Source of the DNA: Hydrogenophilales bacterium
GTDB lineage: Bacteria; Pseudomonadota; Gammaproteobacteria; Burkholderiales; Thiobacteraceae
DNA length: 41,738 nucleotides
NCBI GenBank assembly: GCA_016235775.1
Contig: JACRIU010000109.1
Location: forward strand, 1 to 41,738
Reading direction: 5' to 3'
The notes beneath the pieces were generated by a model. The model did no database searches. It had not been told where the DNA came from and saw only the letters and a program-made list of their open reading frames with translations. The translations under genes were made by a program, and so were the position numbers. Below are positions 1-9,600 of this stretch, piece by piece (the stretch's first letter is position 1; the number at the start of each line of letters is the position of its first letter).

Positions 1-519
1 CAGCAGAGTCTGGATAAAATTCTTGCGCCAGGCGGTGCTGCCGGCATCGCTGGCCGCCAGATAAGACAAGGGGAATCCCCCACGCAACCAGTGCCGCTCC
101 GGGGATGGGTTGCCCAACTCACCCAGACTGAAACCGCGGAGCGTCAGGGTTTCCATCCGGCCAGCCAGTGTCTCGGACGACTGCCGGAGCAGATCGCCGG
201 ATGCACTGCCGAGAATGAGAAATCTGCCTTCAAACTTCTTGCGATCCGCCAGCACCCTGAGCACCGGAAACAGATCGGGGCGGCGTTGCACCTCATCAAT
301 CACCACCAAACCCTTCAGCGCACCCAGCGCCGTCACGGGCTCAGCGAGGCGAGCCAGACTGACGGGATCCTCCAGATCGAAATAATTGGCAGACTCTTCA
401 GAAAGAAAAAAGCGTGCAAGGGTCGTCTTCCCGCATTGGCGCGGGCCGATCAGCGTCACAATCCGGCTTCGCGAAAGGGCAGCCTGAATCGCTTCTATTT
501 GGGCTGAACGTATAATCAT
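1..519 (-). CDS. AAA ATPase, DUF4143-type (3' part cut by window edge)
   Basis: This is the N-terminal 173 residues of an ATPase of the AAA_14/DUF4143 family; the rest lies left of the window. The protein starts MIIRSAQIEAIQ and has a Walker A motif GPRQCGKTT at about residue 24 and a Walker B motif LVVIDEVQ at about residue 70, followed by a sensor-like stretch ending in LGSAS and an RGFS segment typical of the family. These proteins are widespread cytoplasmic ATPases of mostly unknown role, frequent in mobile or defence-rich regions. It lies downstream of a decayed RhuM gene and the restriction-modification cluster, on the same strand. The ATG at 519 is the first Met before the ATPase core. 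Confidence 0.85.
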   Translation of the reverse strand, partial: MIIRSAQIEAIQAALSRSRIVTLIGPRQCGKTTLARFFLSEESANYFDLEDPVSLARLAEPVTALGALKGLVVIDEVQRRPDLFPVLRVLADRKKFEGRFLILGSASGDLLRQSSETLAGRMETLTLRGFSLGELGNPSPERHWLRGGFPLSYLAASDAGSTAWRKNFIQTLL

Positions 520-919
520 GAGGGTTTTATACCATGAATATCGGTTATTACACGAATGATTTTCATGGTAAGTGCCGGGGCGGATTCGCAATGACTCAGT
601 ATAAATCTTGCGCAACCTCGCTGCTTGCCCTCGGATTCATCTGTTCGGAAAAACCGAACAACTGAATTTTCAACCAGTTCGCCATCTTCAAAGGTGTCAG
701 TGAAGGCGTCGGCGATGCGGAAGTCCATCAGGTCAACACCATGTCCAAGTTGTAGTGCTCCACCTCGCGGGTCACTTCACGTTCCCCCTCGGCTTGAACT
801 GTTCGGAATAACCGAACAGTTGCCGCCGGAGTCATCTCGCCATCTTCGCTTTGGTAGATCAGGAATTGGTGGGGTTTACTCAAGATGCGAGTCGAGTCAG
901 TTAGTTCCAGCCAGCGCAA
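520..919 (-). pseudogene. Decayed RhuM-family (virulence RhuM) remnants, two fragments
   Basis: Two short overlapping reading frames each resemble part of the RhuM family. The upstream one (about 919 to 728) has the family N-terminus HQFLIYQSEDGE joined directly to the later family block VQAEGEREV...EHYNLDM, so the middle part is missing, and it ends in a stop. The second (728 to about 516) begins on an overlapping ATG and holds a second version of the same central block (FEDGELVENSVVRFFRT) before losing similarity. The motif order shows deletion plus residues of two related copies, so no intact product is expected. RhuM genes often accompany restriction-modification loci. The first frame overlaps the 3' end of the OLD-like gene. 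Confidence 0.6.
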
Positions 920-2645
920 TCAACTTGCCGATGAAATGATGTACATCCTCATGAATTTCCTCTGCGACCATACTCATAGTCACCTGTTCGCGAGTGAGCC
1001 TCACGGTTGGTGAGCTTTTTCGTAGCTGGTGGAAAAGTGAGTCGTCGTTCTCGAACAGGATGCGCTTGCCGTCCACCACGCTGAATACGTTCGCGGTGAC
1101 ATTTCGCCAAGTCTTTCCGGGCGGCAAGGTCAAATTCTGGTCAGAAAAAAAAGCGTCAATAGCCTGCAAGATCGATTGCGCGAAGAGGTCGTCCTCACCG
1201 CATTCCATCTGCCTCAGCGCTGCCCGTTTCCAGGCATCCGGCACCAGTAGGTAGTTTTCGATATTTTTGCGTTTCCATTCAGCCAACGTCTGGTTATCCG
1301 GCTTGGGGTGGAAAGCAGCGTCGCCGCTGTCATAGTCAAAAAGCATCAGCCTCGACACACCCGGAATGATTTGCTTCAGCGCAGCAAAATGCTCGTCTGC
1401 TCTGGTCTTCATGTTCTCCTTGCTGCCGCCATCCATCGATTTGAAACAGACTTTGTCCATCGCGGCCTGGGCACCGCATTGATCCGCCCATCCACGCAGG
1501 ATGCGCTCGTCACTCTCCCCTTCGACATAGAGGATATAAGCCGACGCCATCAGCCGGGCAATCTCCTCGTTTGACACTTCCGCCATAGCACGCAGCACTT
1601 CAGGCGTGGACTGGACGCGCTTGGGCACGTGGCTTAACAGAGAAACGATCTGGCCGGCATCTACGCCGCGTGCAAACTCTTCAGCATGTGTGGCGATTAG
1701 GAACTGCGTGTTTCGCTCAAGAGATTTCCTCTTGAAGTAGTCAAGAATCTCACGTTGCAAGTTGACGTGCAGGTGAGCATCTGGTTCGTCGAGCAGGATA
1801 GTTGTTGGCTGATAGCCGTACAGAAAAGCCAGCAACGTCAAGGTCTGATGAAAACCGCTCCCCCCGGCGATGATGTCGTAGTCCTTGCCGTTCTGACGGT
1901 ACTCGACCGTGATATAGACATCCTTGGCGGAGTCGTATTTCGGCTCTTGAATTTTGACAGAGAACCAACGCTCAATCACGCCAGCTACTTCTTGCCAATC
2001 CACAGGGGGTTTATAGCCCTTGACGATACGCCCATCCTGCCCACGGACGGGTGAAGGACAAACTTGCAACAGCAGATTTCTTAGCACACTGCCGGGCTGG
2101 CCTTTACCCACCTGCTGGCGGATCGGCGCAACATCCAGCCACTTCTCCATCGGCTCAAGGCCGGAAAACGGTGGCACATAGGCGATTTTCGGCAAGTCGC
2201 CCTGCTTCTCGCAGGCACGGAATTTCGCCCAGCCATCGCTGGGAATGGCGTAAATGGTTTGTGGTGAGTGATAGCGTAATTCCACGCCAAACGAATCGGT
2301 CTCACCTGTCCCCCGCCGCCATTCCACACGAATGCCGATCAGGATGTATTCCTGCTTTTTGCTGCCGTTTACCAATGGCCAGTGCCGATCTGTTCTATCC
2401 TTCCAAAGCAGGTTGAATTCCGGTACTGGCAAGGCAGTAAAATTGGGCAGCACAACTTGAATTCCCTTTGAGCCACTGCGTTTTGACCGATGAAATTCCT
2501 CAACGCAAAACTGCCAGATGGCTAGAGCTTGGAGCACGGTGCTCTTGCCACTGTTATTGCGCCCGACCAGCAGGTCAAATTGCGTAAAGTCGTAGGTCTG
2601 TTCGCCGATGCTCTTGAAGTTGCGCAGGGTCAGTCGAGTGATCAT
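897..2645 (-). CDS. OLD-like ATP-dependent endonuclease (AAA ATPase + TOPRIM)
   Basis: A 582-residue protein of the OLD (overcoming lysogenization defect) type. An SMC-like ATPase starts at the N-terminus (RLTLRNFKSIGE) with Walker A GRNNSGKST at residues 28-36, Walker B LLDEPDAHLH near residue 285 and a switch region QFLIATHAEE. A C-terminal TOPRIM nuclease domain follows, with YVEGESDE near 372 and LFDYDSGD near 437, the expected acidic metal ligands. OLD nucleases are DNA nucleases linked to phage defence. The gene is the last intact member of the minus-strand island and follows mod by about 70 bp, so co-transcription with res-dinD-mod is plausible. The substrate cannot be predicted from sequence. 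Confidence 0.85.
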   Translation of the reverse strand: MITRLTLRNFKSIGEQTYDFTQFDLLVGRNNSGKSTVLQALAIWQFCVEEFHRSKRSGSKGIQVVLPNFTALPVPEFNLLWKDRTDRHWPLVNGSKKQEYILIGIRVEWRRGTGETDSFGVELRYHSPQTIYAIPSDGWAKFRACEKQGDLPKIAYVPPFSGLEPMEKWLDVAPIRQQVGKGQPGSVLRNLLLQVCPSPVRGQDGRIVKGYKPPVDWQEVAGVIERWFSVKIQEPKYDSAKDVYITVEYRQNGKDYDIIAGGSGFHQTLTLLAFLYGYQPTTILLDEPDAHLHVNLQREILDYFKRKSLERNTQFLIATHAEEFARGVDAGQIVSLLSHVPKRVQSTPEVLRAMAEVSNEEIARLMASAYILYVEGESDERILRGWADQCGAQAAMDKVCFKSMDGGSKENMKTRADEHFAALKQIIPGVSRLMLFDYDSGDAAFHPKPDNQTLAEWKRKNIENYLLVPDAWKRAALRQMECGEDDLFAQSILQAIDAFFSDQNLTLPPGKTWRNVTANVFSVVDGKRILFENDDSLFHQLRKSSPTVRLTREQVTMSMVAEEIHEDVHHFIGKLIALAGTN

Positions 2646-2715
2646 TCCGGCACCCCATTTTTTCTGGATTGTGGCACTTTCGCCTCGTGTATTTTCATGT
2701 CGTTCTCTTCCCCCA

Positions 2716-5640
2716 TCATCCTACCCTAAACACCTTCATCACCTCATCCCCCAGGTGGTTGATGACCTTCACCGCGATGCGCCCTGATTTGGGTTTGTCG
2801 AAAGGCCGTGAGGTGTCACTGTTCAGCGATGCCCAGGCTTCTTCGTTGATCTCGGCTTTGAGCGTGGTCTTGAGTGCTTTGTAGGGATCGTTCGCGCCGA
2901 GGAAATACGCATGCCGGACGAAGAAGCTTTCTTCGTTGTAGTCGGTGTCGATGAACCAGCAGGCGATGCCTTCGGCGCCGTCGCTGCGGACTTCGCCGGT
3001 GTTGGGGTGGAACACGTCGACGCCGTTGACCTTGACGCGGACTTGACCGCCTTCTGCTTCGAGAATGTCGATGTCCGGTTCGCCGAAGATAACGAACAGG
3101 TTGCCCTTGCCGGTGTTCTTGAGATCGTCGGCCATGTGCAGGTCGGCATTCATGCGCGCTTTGAGTACGGGGATGCGGCCGAGTTTGTCGAATTCCGTTG
3201 AGCGGGCGTCGTAGTTGAAGGCGCAGGCGATCAGCACATCGAAACCGGCATCACCGGCCTCGCGGGCGGCTTCCACCAGATCGGGGCGGGAGACGGTGCC
3301 GAACTCGGGGCCTATGAAAATCGCTGCGCGCTTTTCATTGAATTTGGAATTGGGAATTTCGAATTTCGAAGTTTCAGCTTCCTTCCCTTTTTCACTATTC
3401 ACCATTCCCAAATCACTATTCTCCTCGTATCGCGCCTCAGCGCATACGAGGTCGCCCGGCCACGGGGTGAGTGCGGTGAAGCTGATCTTGTCTTCCTTAT
3501 GCGCCTGTTGCACCCCGGCGGTTTTGAGGTTTTCCAGAATGATCTGCACGAAGTCACGTTCGCCGTAGCCCGCCTCGGGCTGGGCGGTGGTGTTGGGGTC
3601 GATCAGTTCGTCGTTTTCATCTACGGCCAGTACGCGGTGGGGTGAGAGGCTTTCGACGGTGAATGGTCCAGCAACGCGGACTTTCTTCTTGTCCTCGTAG
3701 GGCTTGTCGTAGAGGTATTCGTGCTCGGCCTTGGCGGCGATGGAGGCGTCGATTTCCTTTTGGCGGGCGATACGCGCCTTCCACCATTCGAGGTGGGCCA
3801 GACTGGCTGAGGTCGTCCAATCCTTGCCTGCCTCACGCGGGATTTCCCATTCTTCCCACTTCTTGCCCAAGGCCTTATTCAACTTTTCGCGCAACGGTTC
3901 CAGTGTTTGTTGAAACTTGTCCCAGATCACGTCGATCTCGGCGTTATTGGCGATGGATTTCAGGGTGATGTGCGGCACGCGCTCGTAGACGAAGCCCTGG
4001 CGGATATTGCCGCGTGTGGGCTGGCTGCTAGGAATGCTGCGGGTGACTTCCGCTTCTTTGATCTGTCCGTCGCGGCTATCGGCGAGCAGATAGTAGGGAT
4101 AGCGGGCACCCATGATGCGTGCGCGGGCCAAGGCGAGAGCGACGCGGGAGGTGTCGAGGGTAATCCAGCGTCGGCCCCATTGTTCGGCGACATAGGCAGT
4201 GGTACCCGAGCCGCAGGTGGGGTCAAGGACGAGGTCGCCGGGGTCGGTGGTCATGAGGATGCAGCGTTCAACTACGCGAAGTCCAGTTTGAACAACGTAT
4301 ATCTTTGATCCACCGTACTGGCTCTGTCCAACGGTGTCCGTCCAAACATTCGATAGGGGTAGGCCTGCAAAGTCGTCCAAGTAGCGAACATAGCCGACCC
4401 CTCCCTGGCCTGATGCGTATATGCGATTCGCTGCCCGTAGTCTTTCGATGCCAATCGGCGTGGTTGACCATCCACGAATTCCTGATGGGAAATAGTTCCT
4501 GCCATTCAACTCGACTGCGAAATGCATTGCAGACCCTTCACCGGATTCTCGACCCTGCCGCTGAGAAGAAAGGTCACCGATTGCCACGAGACGAAATCCT
4601 TCCGGCACCGGCACTTCACCGCTCTTCTCCTCTTGTGTCAGCGGGCGCCAATCAAAAGGGCCCTTTTCTGCGAACCGGTAACCGGTTGTTCCCTCTCCTC
4701 CCAACTCCTTCAACTTCAATAACGAGCGGTACTTCAACGATTCCTTACGCTTCGCGTACCATAAGCAATAGTCGGTAGTACCCGGCAGGTAGTCAGCGGT
4801 CTGTCCAACCGTCTTGGCGAAAACGATTTCGCTTACAAGATTGTCATCGCCGAATACTTCATCCATCACTGCCCGAACCCGGTGCACATTCTCATCCCCA
4901 ATCTGCACAAAGATCGACCCGGAATCGGTCAACAAATCCCGCGCCACGGTCAGCCGGTCGCGCAGATAGGTCAGGTAGGAGTGAATGCCGTCGCGCCAAG
5001 TATCGCGAAACGCTTTGACCTGTTCGGGCTCTCTGGAAATGTGCTCTCTCTTGCCATCGGTCACCGTCCTGCTCGTGGTACTCCACTGGAAGTTTGAATT
5101 GAATTTGATGCCATAGGGCGGATCGAAATAGATGCACTGCACCTGGCCGCGCAGACCTTCACGCTCGGCCAAGCTGGCCATGACTTGCAGGCTGTCGCCG
5201 AGGATCATGCGGTTGGCCCAGTGGGCGTCGTGCTGGTAGAACTCGGTCTTGGCGTTGTCGTCGGGCAGGCCGTTGAAGTCGGCGAAGAGGTCGAATTGTT
5301 CGCCTGTGCCGTGTTTCCCCCTCTCCCCCGGCCCCTCTCCCTCCAGGGGAGAGGGGTGAAAACGTTTCAGGTCGTCGATCAGTACCTTGGGGTGGACTTT
5401 TTCCTGGATGTAGAGCGGCGGGGCGTGTACCACCAGATCAGACCAGTCTTGCTCGTCCTTGCCACGCCATACCAGTTGCGGGTCCAGGTCGCGGTTGCGG
5501 CGCTCGTAGGCGACGCGGACGGGGCTTTGCTCTTCCTTCTGCATCACCGACTGGTATTCGGCGGTGGGGATATTTTTGCGCGTGGCGTCGTCGTGCTTGA
5601 GGGTTTCGACGGTGAGCTTGGATGTTGGTTTTTTGGCCAT
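2716..5640 (-). CDS. mod: Type III restriction-modification methyltransferase (Mod)
   Basis: A 974-residue N6-adenine DNA methyltransferase. Catalytic motif IV DPPY is at residues 173-176 and the SAM-binding motif DPTCGSGTT at 473-481; this order (IV before I) marks the beta class used by Type III systems. A long target-recognition region lies between them and a long C-terminal region follows. It would methylate host sites and form the ModRes complex with the helicase-nuclease encoded upstream at 6659. Two stretches look foreign to the family and match intergenic repeat sequences read in frame: residues about 96-110 (SPLEGEGPGERG) and about 739-767 (SKFEIPNSKF). The frame stays open through both. 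ATG at 5640 follows dinD closely (22 bp). Confidence 0.93.
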   Translation of the reverse strand: MAKKPTSKLTVETLKHDDATRKNIPTAEYQSVMQKEEQSPVRVAYERRNRDLDPQLVWRGKDEQDWSDLVVHAPPLYIQEKVHPKVLIDDLKRFHPSPLEGEGPGERGKHGTGEQFDLFADFNGLPDDNAKTEFYQHDAHWANRMILGDSLQVMASLAEREGLRGQVQCIYFDPPYGIKFNSNFQWSTTSRTVTDGKREHISREPEQVKAFRDTWRDGIHSYLTYLRDRLTVARDLLTDSGSIFVQIGDENVHRVRAVMDEVFGDDNLVSEIVFAKTVGQTADYLPGTTDYCLWYAKRKESLKYRSLLKLKELGGEGTTGYRFAEKGPFDWRPLTQEEKSGEVPVPEGFRLVAIGDLSSQRQGRESGEGSAMHFAVELNGRNYFPSGIRGWSTTPIGIERLRAANRIYASGQGGVGYVRYLDDFAGLPLSNVWTDTVGQSQYGGSKIYVVQTGLRVVERCILMTTDPGDLVLDPTCGSGTTAYVAEQWGRRWITLDTSRVALALARARIMGARYPYYLLADSRDGQIKEAEVTRSIPSSQPTRGNIRQGFVYERVPHITLKSIANNAEIDVIWDKFQQTLEPLREKLNKALGKKWEEWEIPREAGKDWTTSASLAHLEWWKARIARQKEIDASIAAKAEHEYLYDKPYEDKKKVRVAGPFTVESLSPHRVLAVDENDELIDPNTTAQPEAGYGERDFVQIILENLKTAGVQQAHKEDKISFTALTPWPGDLVCAEARYEENSDLGMVNSEKGKEAETSKFEIPNSKFNEKRAAIFIGPEFGTVSRPDLVEAAREAGDAGFDVLIACAFNYDARSTEFDKLGRIPVLKARMNADLHMADDLKNTGKGNLFVIFGEPDIDILEAEGGQVRVKVNGVDVFHPNTGEVRSDGAEGIACWFIDTDYNEESFFVRHAYFLGANDPYKALKTTLKAEINEEAWASLNSDTSRPFDKPKSGRIAVKVINHLGDEVMKVFRVG
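3341..3425 (-). repeat. AT-rich intergenic-type repeat inserted in frame in mod
   Basis: This stretch is AT-rich against its GC-rich surroundings and made of short reiterated words (gaattt, gggaattt, cactattcacc). Read in the mod frame it gives NSEKGKEAETSKFEIPNSKF, a peptide characteristic of a dispersed repeat that is occasionally translated inside genes. It lies between two well-ordered parts of the Mod C-terminal region. The identification as a dispersed repeat rests on recognising the word pattern; other genomic copies are not in this window. Confidence 0.55.
5311..5360 (-). repeat. Palindromic repeat read in frame near the mod N-terminus
   Basis: The plus strand shows a run of ctctccc/cccctctccc followed by its complement gggagagggg, forming a strong hairpin. 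In the mod frame it encodes SPLEGEGPGERG (residues about 97-108). This is the well-known type of intergenic palindromic repeat that recurs in many proteobacterial genomes, here inside a coding sequence without breaking the frame. Confidence 0.65.
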
Positions 5641-5662
5641 GATTCAGTCTTGAAGGTTGTTT

Positions 5663-6511
5663 TCAGGAGTCAAGCGCATCAGGATTTTTAAGTGCTTTTT
5701 TCTCATCCGCTGCCAAGCGCCGCTCGACCTTTTTTAAATCTTCAGCAGCAGGCAGACTCTCTGGACGGATGCCTCGTTCTAGCAGCGTTTTACGGACTGC
5801 CTCGTTGTTGGTGATGTGTTCTTTGGAGATGGCTGCTTCCGTTCCCATCTGGTGCTGCCGTGCATTGAAGATGGTGATCTCCGTGGCGAAGTCCTTGGCC
5901 TTGAGGATGATGGTGGGGGCGAAGTCAGCCAGCGGTCTATTGTCCGGCACCTTCCATTGCGACTTCATGGCCTGAGTGTTTTTGCCGAACAGTGCTTGAT
6001 CGCCTTTGCTGCGAATGAGCGCAAAATTTTGATTGTCGCCCGTTTGCTCATAAATCACTTCGGATAGTTCTTTTTCCGTGGATGTGAGTTTCTTGCGTGC
6101 GGATACTCGCTCGGCTTCGAGCAGCCGTTGTTCGATCTGCTCCGCCTTGCGGGTCTGCATGGCGAAGTAGGTTTGGGCAAAAGCGATTTGCTGCTTTCTG
6201 GGGTCGCCGTTCTGGGCAATCAGATAGCAGGCGTAGCGGGTGAGCATAAGATCAGGAACTTCTTTCTCCGCTCCTTTGGGCATGGAAATCGTTTTGTTGA
6301 CGTCAACAAAATGATCGGCAATTGGATGCCCTGACAATTCGCACGCGGTTTTTGCCTTGATGATTACGGTCGTAAAGTTCCGCCATTCATCGTAACCGAG
6401 CAGGTACTGAAGGTCTCGGGCAAGCCAGAATTCGATACCGTTTTCTGCTTGCTGGGTGTGAGCTTCGAAGGTGTCGGTGAGTGTATGAACGATCTCAGTT
6501 TTCATGGGCAA
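5663..6511 (-). CDS. dinD: DNA damage-inducible protein D (DinD)
   Basis: A 282-residue DinD homologue, full length for the family. The N-terminal part carries the family pattern FEFWLARDLQ-like (IEFWLARDLQYLLGY) and LTRYACYLIAQNGD, and the central part IYEQTGDNQNFALIRSKGDQALFG. In Escherichia coli DinD is SOS-induced and inhibits RecA-driven strand exchange. Here it sits between res and mod of a Type III system, in the same orientation, 22 bp before mod. That position suggests a function joined to restriction, for instance moderating recombination at restriction breaks, but this is inference. An alternative start is the next Met at 6505. No clear LexA box is visible in the upstream spacer. 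Confidence 0.9.
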   Translation of the reverse strand: MPMKTEIVHTLTDTFEAHTQQAENGIEFWLARDLQYLLGYDEWRNFTTVIIKAKTACELSGHPIADHFVDVNKTISMPKGAEKEVPDLMLTRYACYLIAQNGDPRKQQIAFAQTYFAMQTRKAEQIEQRLLEAERVSARKKLTSTEKELSEVIYEQTGDNQNFALIRSKGDQALFGKNTQAMKSQWKVPDNRPLADFAPTIILKAKDFATEITIFNARQHQMGTEAAISKEHITNNEAVRKTLLERGIRPESLPAAEDLKKVERRLAADEKKALKNPDALDS

Positions 6512-6604
6512 CCCTTTTTTCTAACAACGGCAGTTACCGAGGAATCCTCGGTAACTGATGTCTCGTCAAATTCCTTGTCCGCGAAGATGTGCTTGAAGTA
6601 GGGT

Positions 6605-6646
6605 AGGTCGGGCTTTAGCCCGACATGTCGGGTTGAAACCCGACCT
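6605..6646. repeat. REP-like double hairpin between res and dinD
   Basis: Two adjacent perfect hairpins, GTCGGGCT-tt-AGCCCGAC and GTCGGGTT-ga-AACCCGAC, are enclosed by an outer arm pair AGGTCGGG/CCCGACCT. This is a typical dispersed intergenic palindromic element. It lies in the 147 bp spacer between res and dinD and could affect transcript stability; no T-run follows, so it is not a good terminator. Confidence 0.75.
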
Positions 6647-6658
6647 GCATTTAATGAA

Positions 6659-9600
6659 TTATTGAGGTTCATGAGCCAGCCCTTCGATCATCTTATTGAA
6701 CTCGGTTTCGACCTTGGCCTTGAAGTCGGCCTCGATCTGGTACACCTCGGTGAATTCGGCAAAGGCCCAGCGACCGTATTGCTTGAGGTGGTTCACGCCG
6801 GGCACCCAGTAGATGTCCATGGTGTTCTTCTTTTCCTTGGCGTCTTCGCGGCGGTAGCCCTTGATTTCGACGATGAGATGCAGCAAGTCGTCTTCGCCGT
6901 GGCCGTCATCAACCAGCACGATGAAGTCTGGAATGTATTTGCGCGTTTCGGAGCCATAACGATAGGGTACTTCCAGACCGAGGTTATGATTTTTGACGTA
7001 GGCTTTGACGCGCGGGTGCGACTCGGCCACACGGCAGAATTCACCCTCCCAGTCGCTGTCGAGGATCACCCAGTTGAGGTGGCAGCGGCGGGCATCGGTT
7101 TCCCAGCGGTCCATCTTGGAGGTGTTGAAGTTGACATGCGCTGTACTGCCCGCAGGGTTGTAGGGGTCGAGCACGGCTTTGATGGGACGTTTGCCGAGAT
7201 CAGATCGGGTGATGCCTGCCACGATTTTTTCACAGGCCATGTCAGCCAGCATCTTATATCTGAGTTGCGCTGGGTAGCTGCCGCCCTTGCACACCAGATA
7301 ACCTTCGATCCACTGACGTGTGATGCGCTTGAGTTGGCCGAACAGGTTGAGCTGAGGGTCGCCGTTAGCGTCACGGAATTTTGTTAGCAGTAGATGCGAG
7401 GTGAGTTCGTAGATGACTTGGGATGGGCGAACATCGCCGGTATGCACCAGATTCAAATCCACTGTTTCGCCAATGATGGCGGAATTAATGGTTACTGTTG
7501 CGCCCACCAGATCGGGGGTGAGTTCGAGCACGGAGTCGTCGTTGAATTCGGCAGTGAGGCGATCTTCCGGCAGCTCGGTGCGATAGCCTTGCACGCGCGG
7601 GAATGTGATCTCGCAGTCATCGCGGTCGGGGCGGATGGCTTTGACCTGGATGGTCTCGCGCGGTTTTTGTGGAGGCGCGACCACCGGCTTGGCGGTGAAA
7701 TCAAAAGGGATGCCCAGCACATCGGCGTATTCGACGTTAAACAGACCTTCTTCGTTGAGTTCGTAGGACTGGCGGCGCAGCGCACGGCCAATCACCTGCT
7801 CGCACAGCAACTGGGTGCCGAAGGCTCGCACACCGAGGACATGGGTGACGGTGTTGGCGTCCCAGCCCTCGGTGAGCATGGAAACGGACACAACACAGCG
7901 AATGGAATCGCCTAGTCGCCCTGCCTTGCCGACGGTGTTCATTACCTCGCGTAACAGCTCCTGATCGGTGATGTTCTCGGCCTGCTGCCGATCACCGGTG
8001 CGCTCGATGATCTCGCTGCGGAAGCGCTCGATCTCGTCAGACGCCATATTGCGGAAATTGTCGTCCAGCGCATCACCGGATTCGAGTTGCTCGCTGTCTA
8101 TCAGTAAGGTGCGCGGACGGCCCAGCGGGTTGCCATGTTCGTCGTGGTTGCGGAACAAGGCAAAACGTCCATCCACCAGTTTGCTGGAACCATCTTCATG
8201 CTGCTGCTGAAAACCGGAAATGTAGTCATACACCAGCTTGGATGCGGATGTGTTGTTGCAGACGACGATGAAGCAAGGCGGCACAGAGATTTTTTCTTTG
8301 GCCCAAAGCTCGAAGGTCTTTTCATAATGGCCATAGAGTGCTTCGAGCGCGGTCTGCAACTGGGTTGGCAGGTCGAGCGGGTTAAGCGTGTCGCCTTTGC
8401 CTCGCCCTTTCTTTGGCATCTTGGCGCGAATGTGTTCCCACAGATTGCGGAACATGGGCATTTCATTGCCGGGAATGTTGTCGGCCACTGGCACGCGCGG
8501 CAGCTTGACGATGCCGCACTCGATGGCATCCATCAGCGAAAAGTCGCTCATGGTCCAGGGAAACAATGTGCCTTCAACATAGCCGGAGCCACTCAGGAAA
8601 AAAGGTGTGGCGGAAAGATCGATGACGCGGGGCACACCCAGCTTGCGGTTGACGGCTTCGAGGCCGGAAATCCATAAGCGTGCCGCCTCGTTATTTTCTT
8701 GTGCTTCCTTTTTCTCGTCACCTTTCAGGTCTTCGTCATCGGTTTCTGCTTTCGGCTTCTCGCGGTAGCAGTGATGCGCTTCGTCATTGATGACCAGGAC
8801 GTTCTTCATGCCCATCAGTTCCGGCATGACGCGCTGGAGCATCTGGCCTTCAGTTTCGAGGGTGTCGAGTGGATCGCCGCCACGCCCTTGCAGCAGCAAT
8901 CGTCCACCTTTGGATAATTCCATCCGTTCACGCAGTTTGAATGCATGGTAGTTGGTGATGACGATTTTGGCGCGCTCCAGATCGCCCATCATGTCACTGG
9001 GTACCAGTTCGCGGCTTTTGAAATAACTATCTGGGTCGTTGGGTTGCAATACTCTCAAACGATCTTTGATGGTAAGTCCGGGCGCGACAATCAAAAAGCC
9101 GCGGGTGAATTTCTTACTGTTTGGATGACGCACGGCATTGATGGTCTGCCACGCAATCAGCATGGCCATGACGGTAGTCTTGCCCGCACCGGTAGCCAGT
9201 TTCAGCGCCAGCCGCATCAGTTCGGGGTTGGCATCGTTGTTGGCGTTGGTCAGATAATCCAGAAACCGTTCCGATGATTTGCCCAACTGGGGTGCGACTT
9301 CAGTCAGCCAGATAAGCGTTTCAACCGCCTCGACCTGACAGAAAAAGGGACGAACGCCGCTGAAATTGTGATGCCGCCAATGTTGCAACAGCCGCGCAGT
9401 TTCTGGCGAGACATGCCAAGTGTTGGGATTAGACAATGCACGCCACTTGCCCACTTCCTGGCGAACTGCATTGATGATGGCCGCCGTTTTTTGATATTCC
9501 TGCGCTTGGGTTGAAAGCCCCTTGTCATCGTCCAGCAACAGCGATGTTTGTTCGGCTTGGCCTTTCCGTTTCTTAGGCTTGGGAAGCGGGGTTATATATT

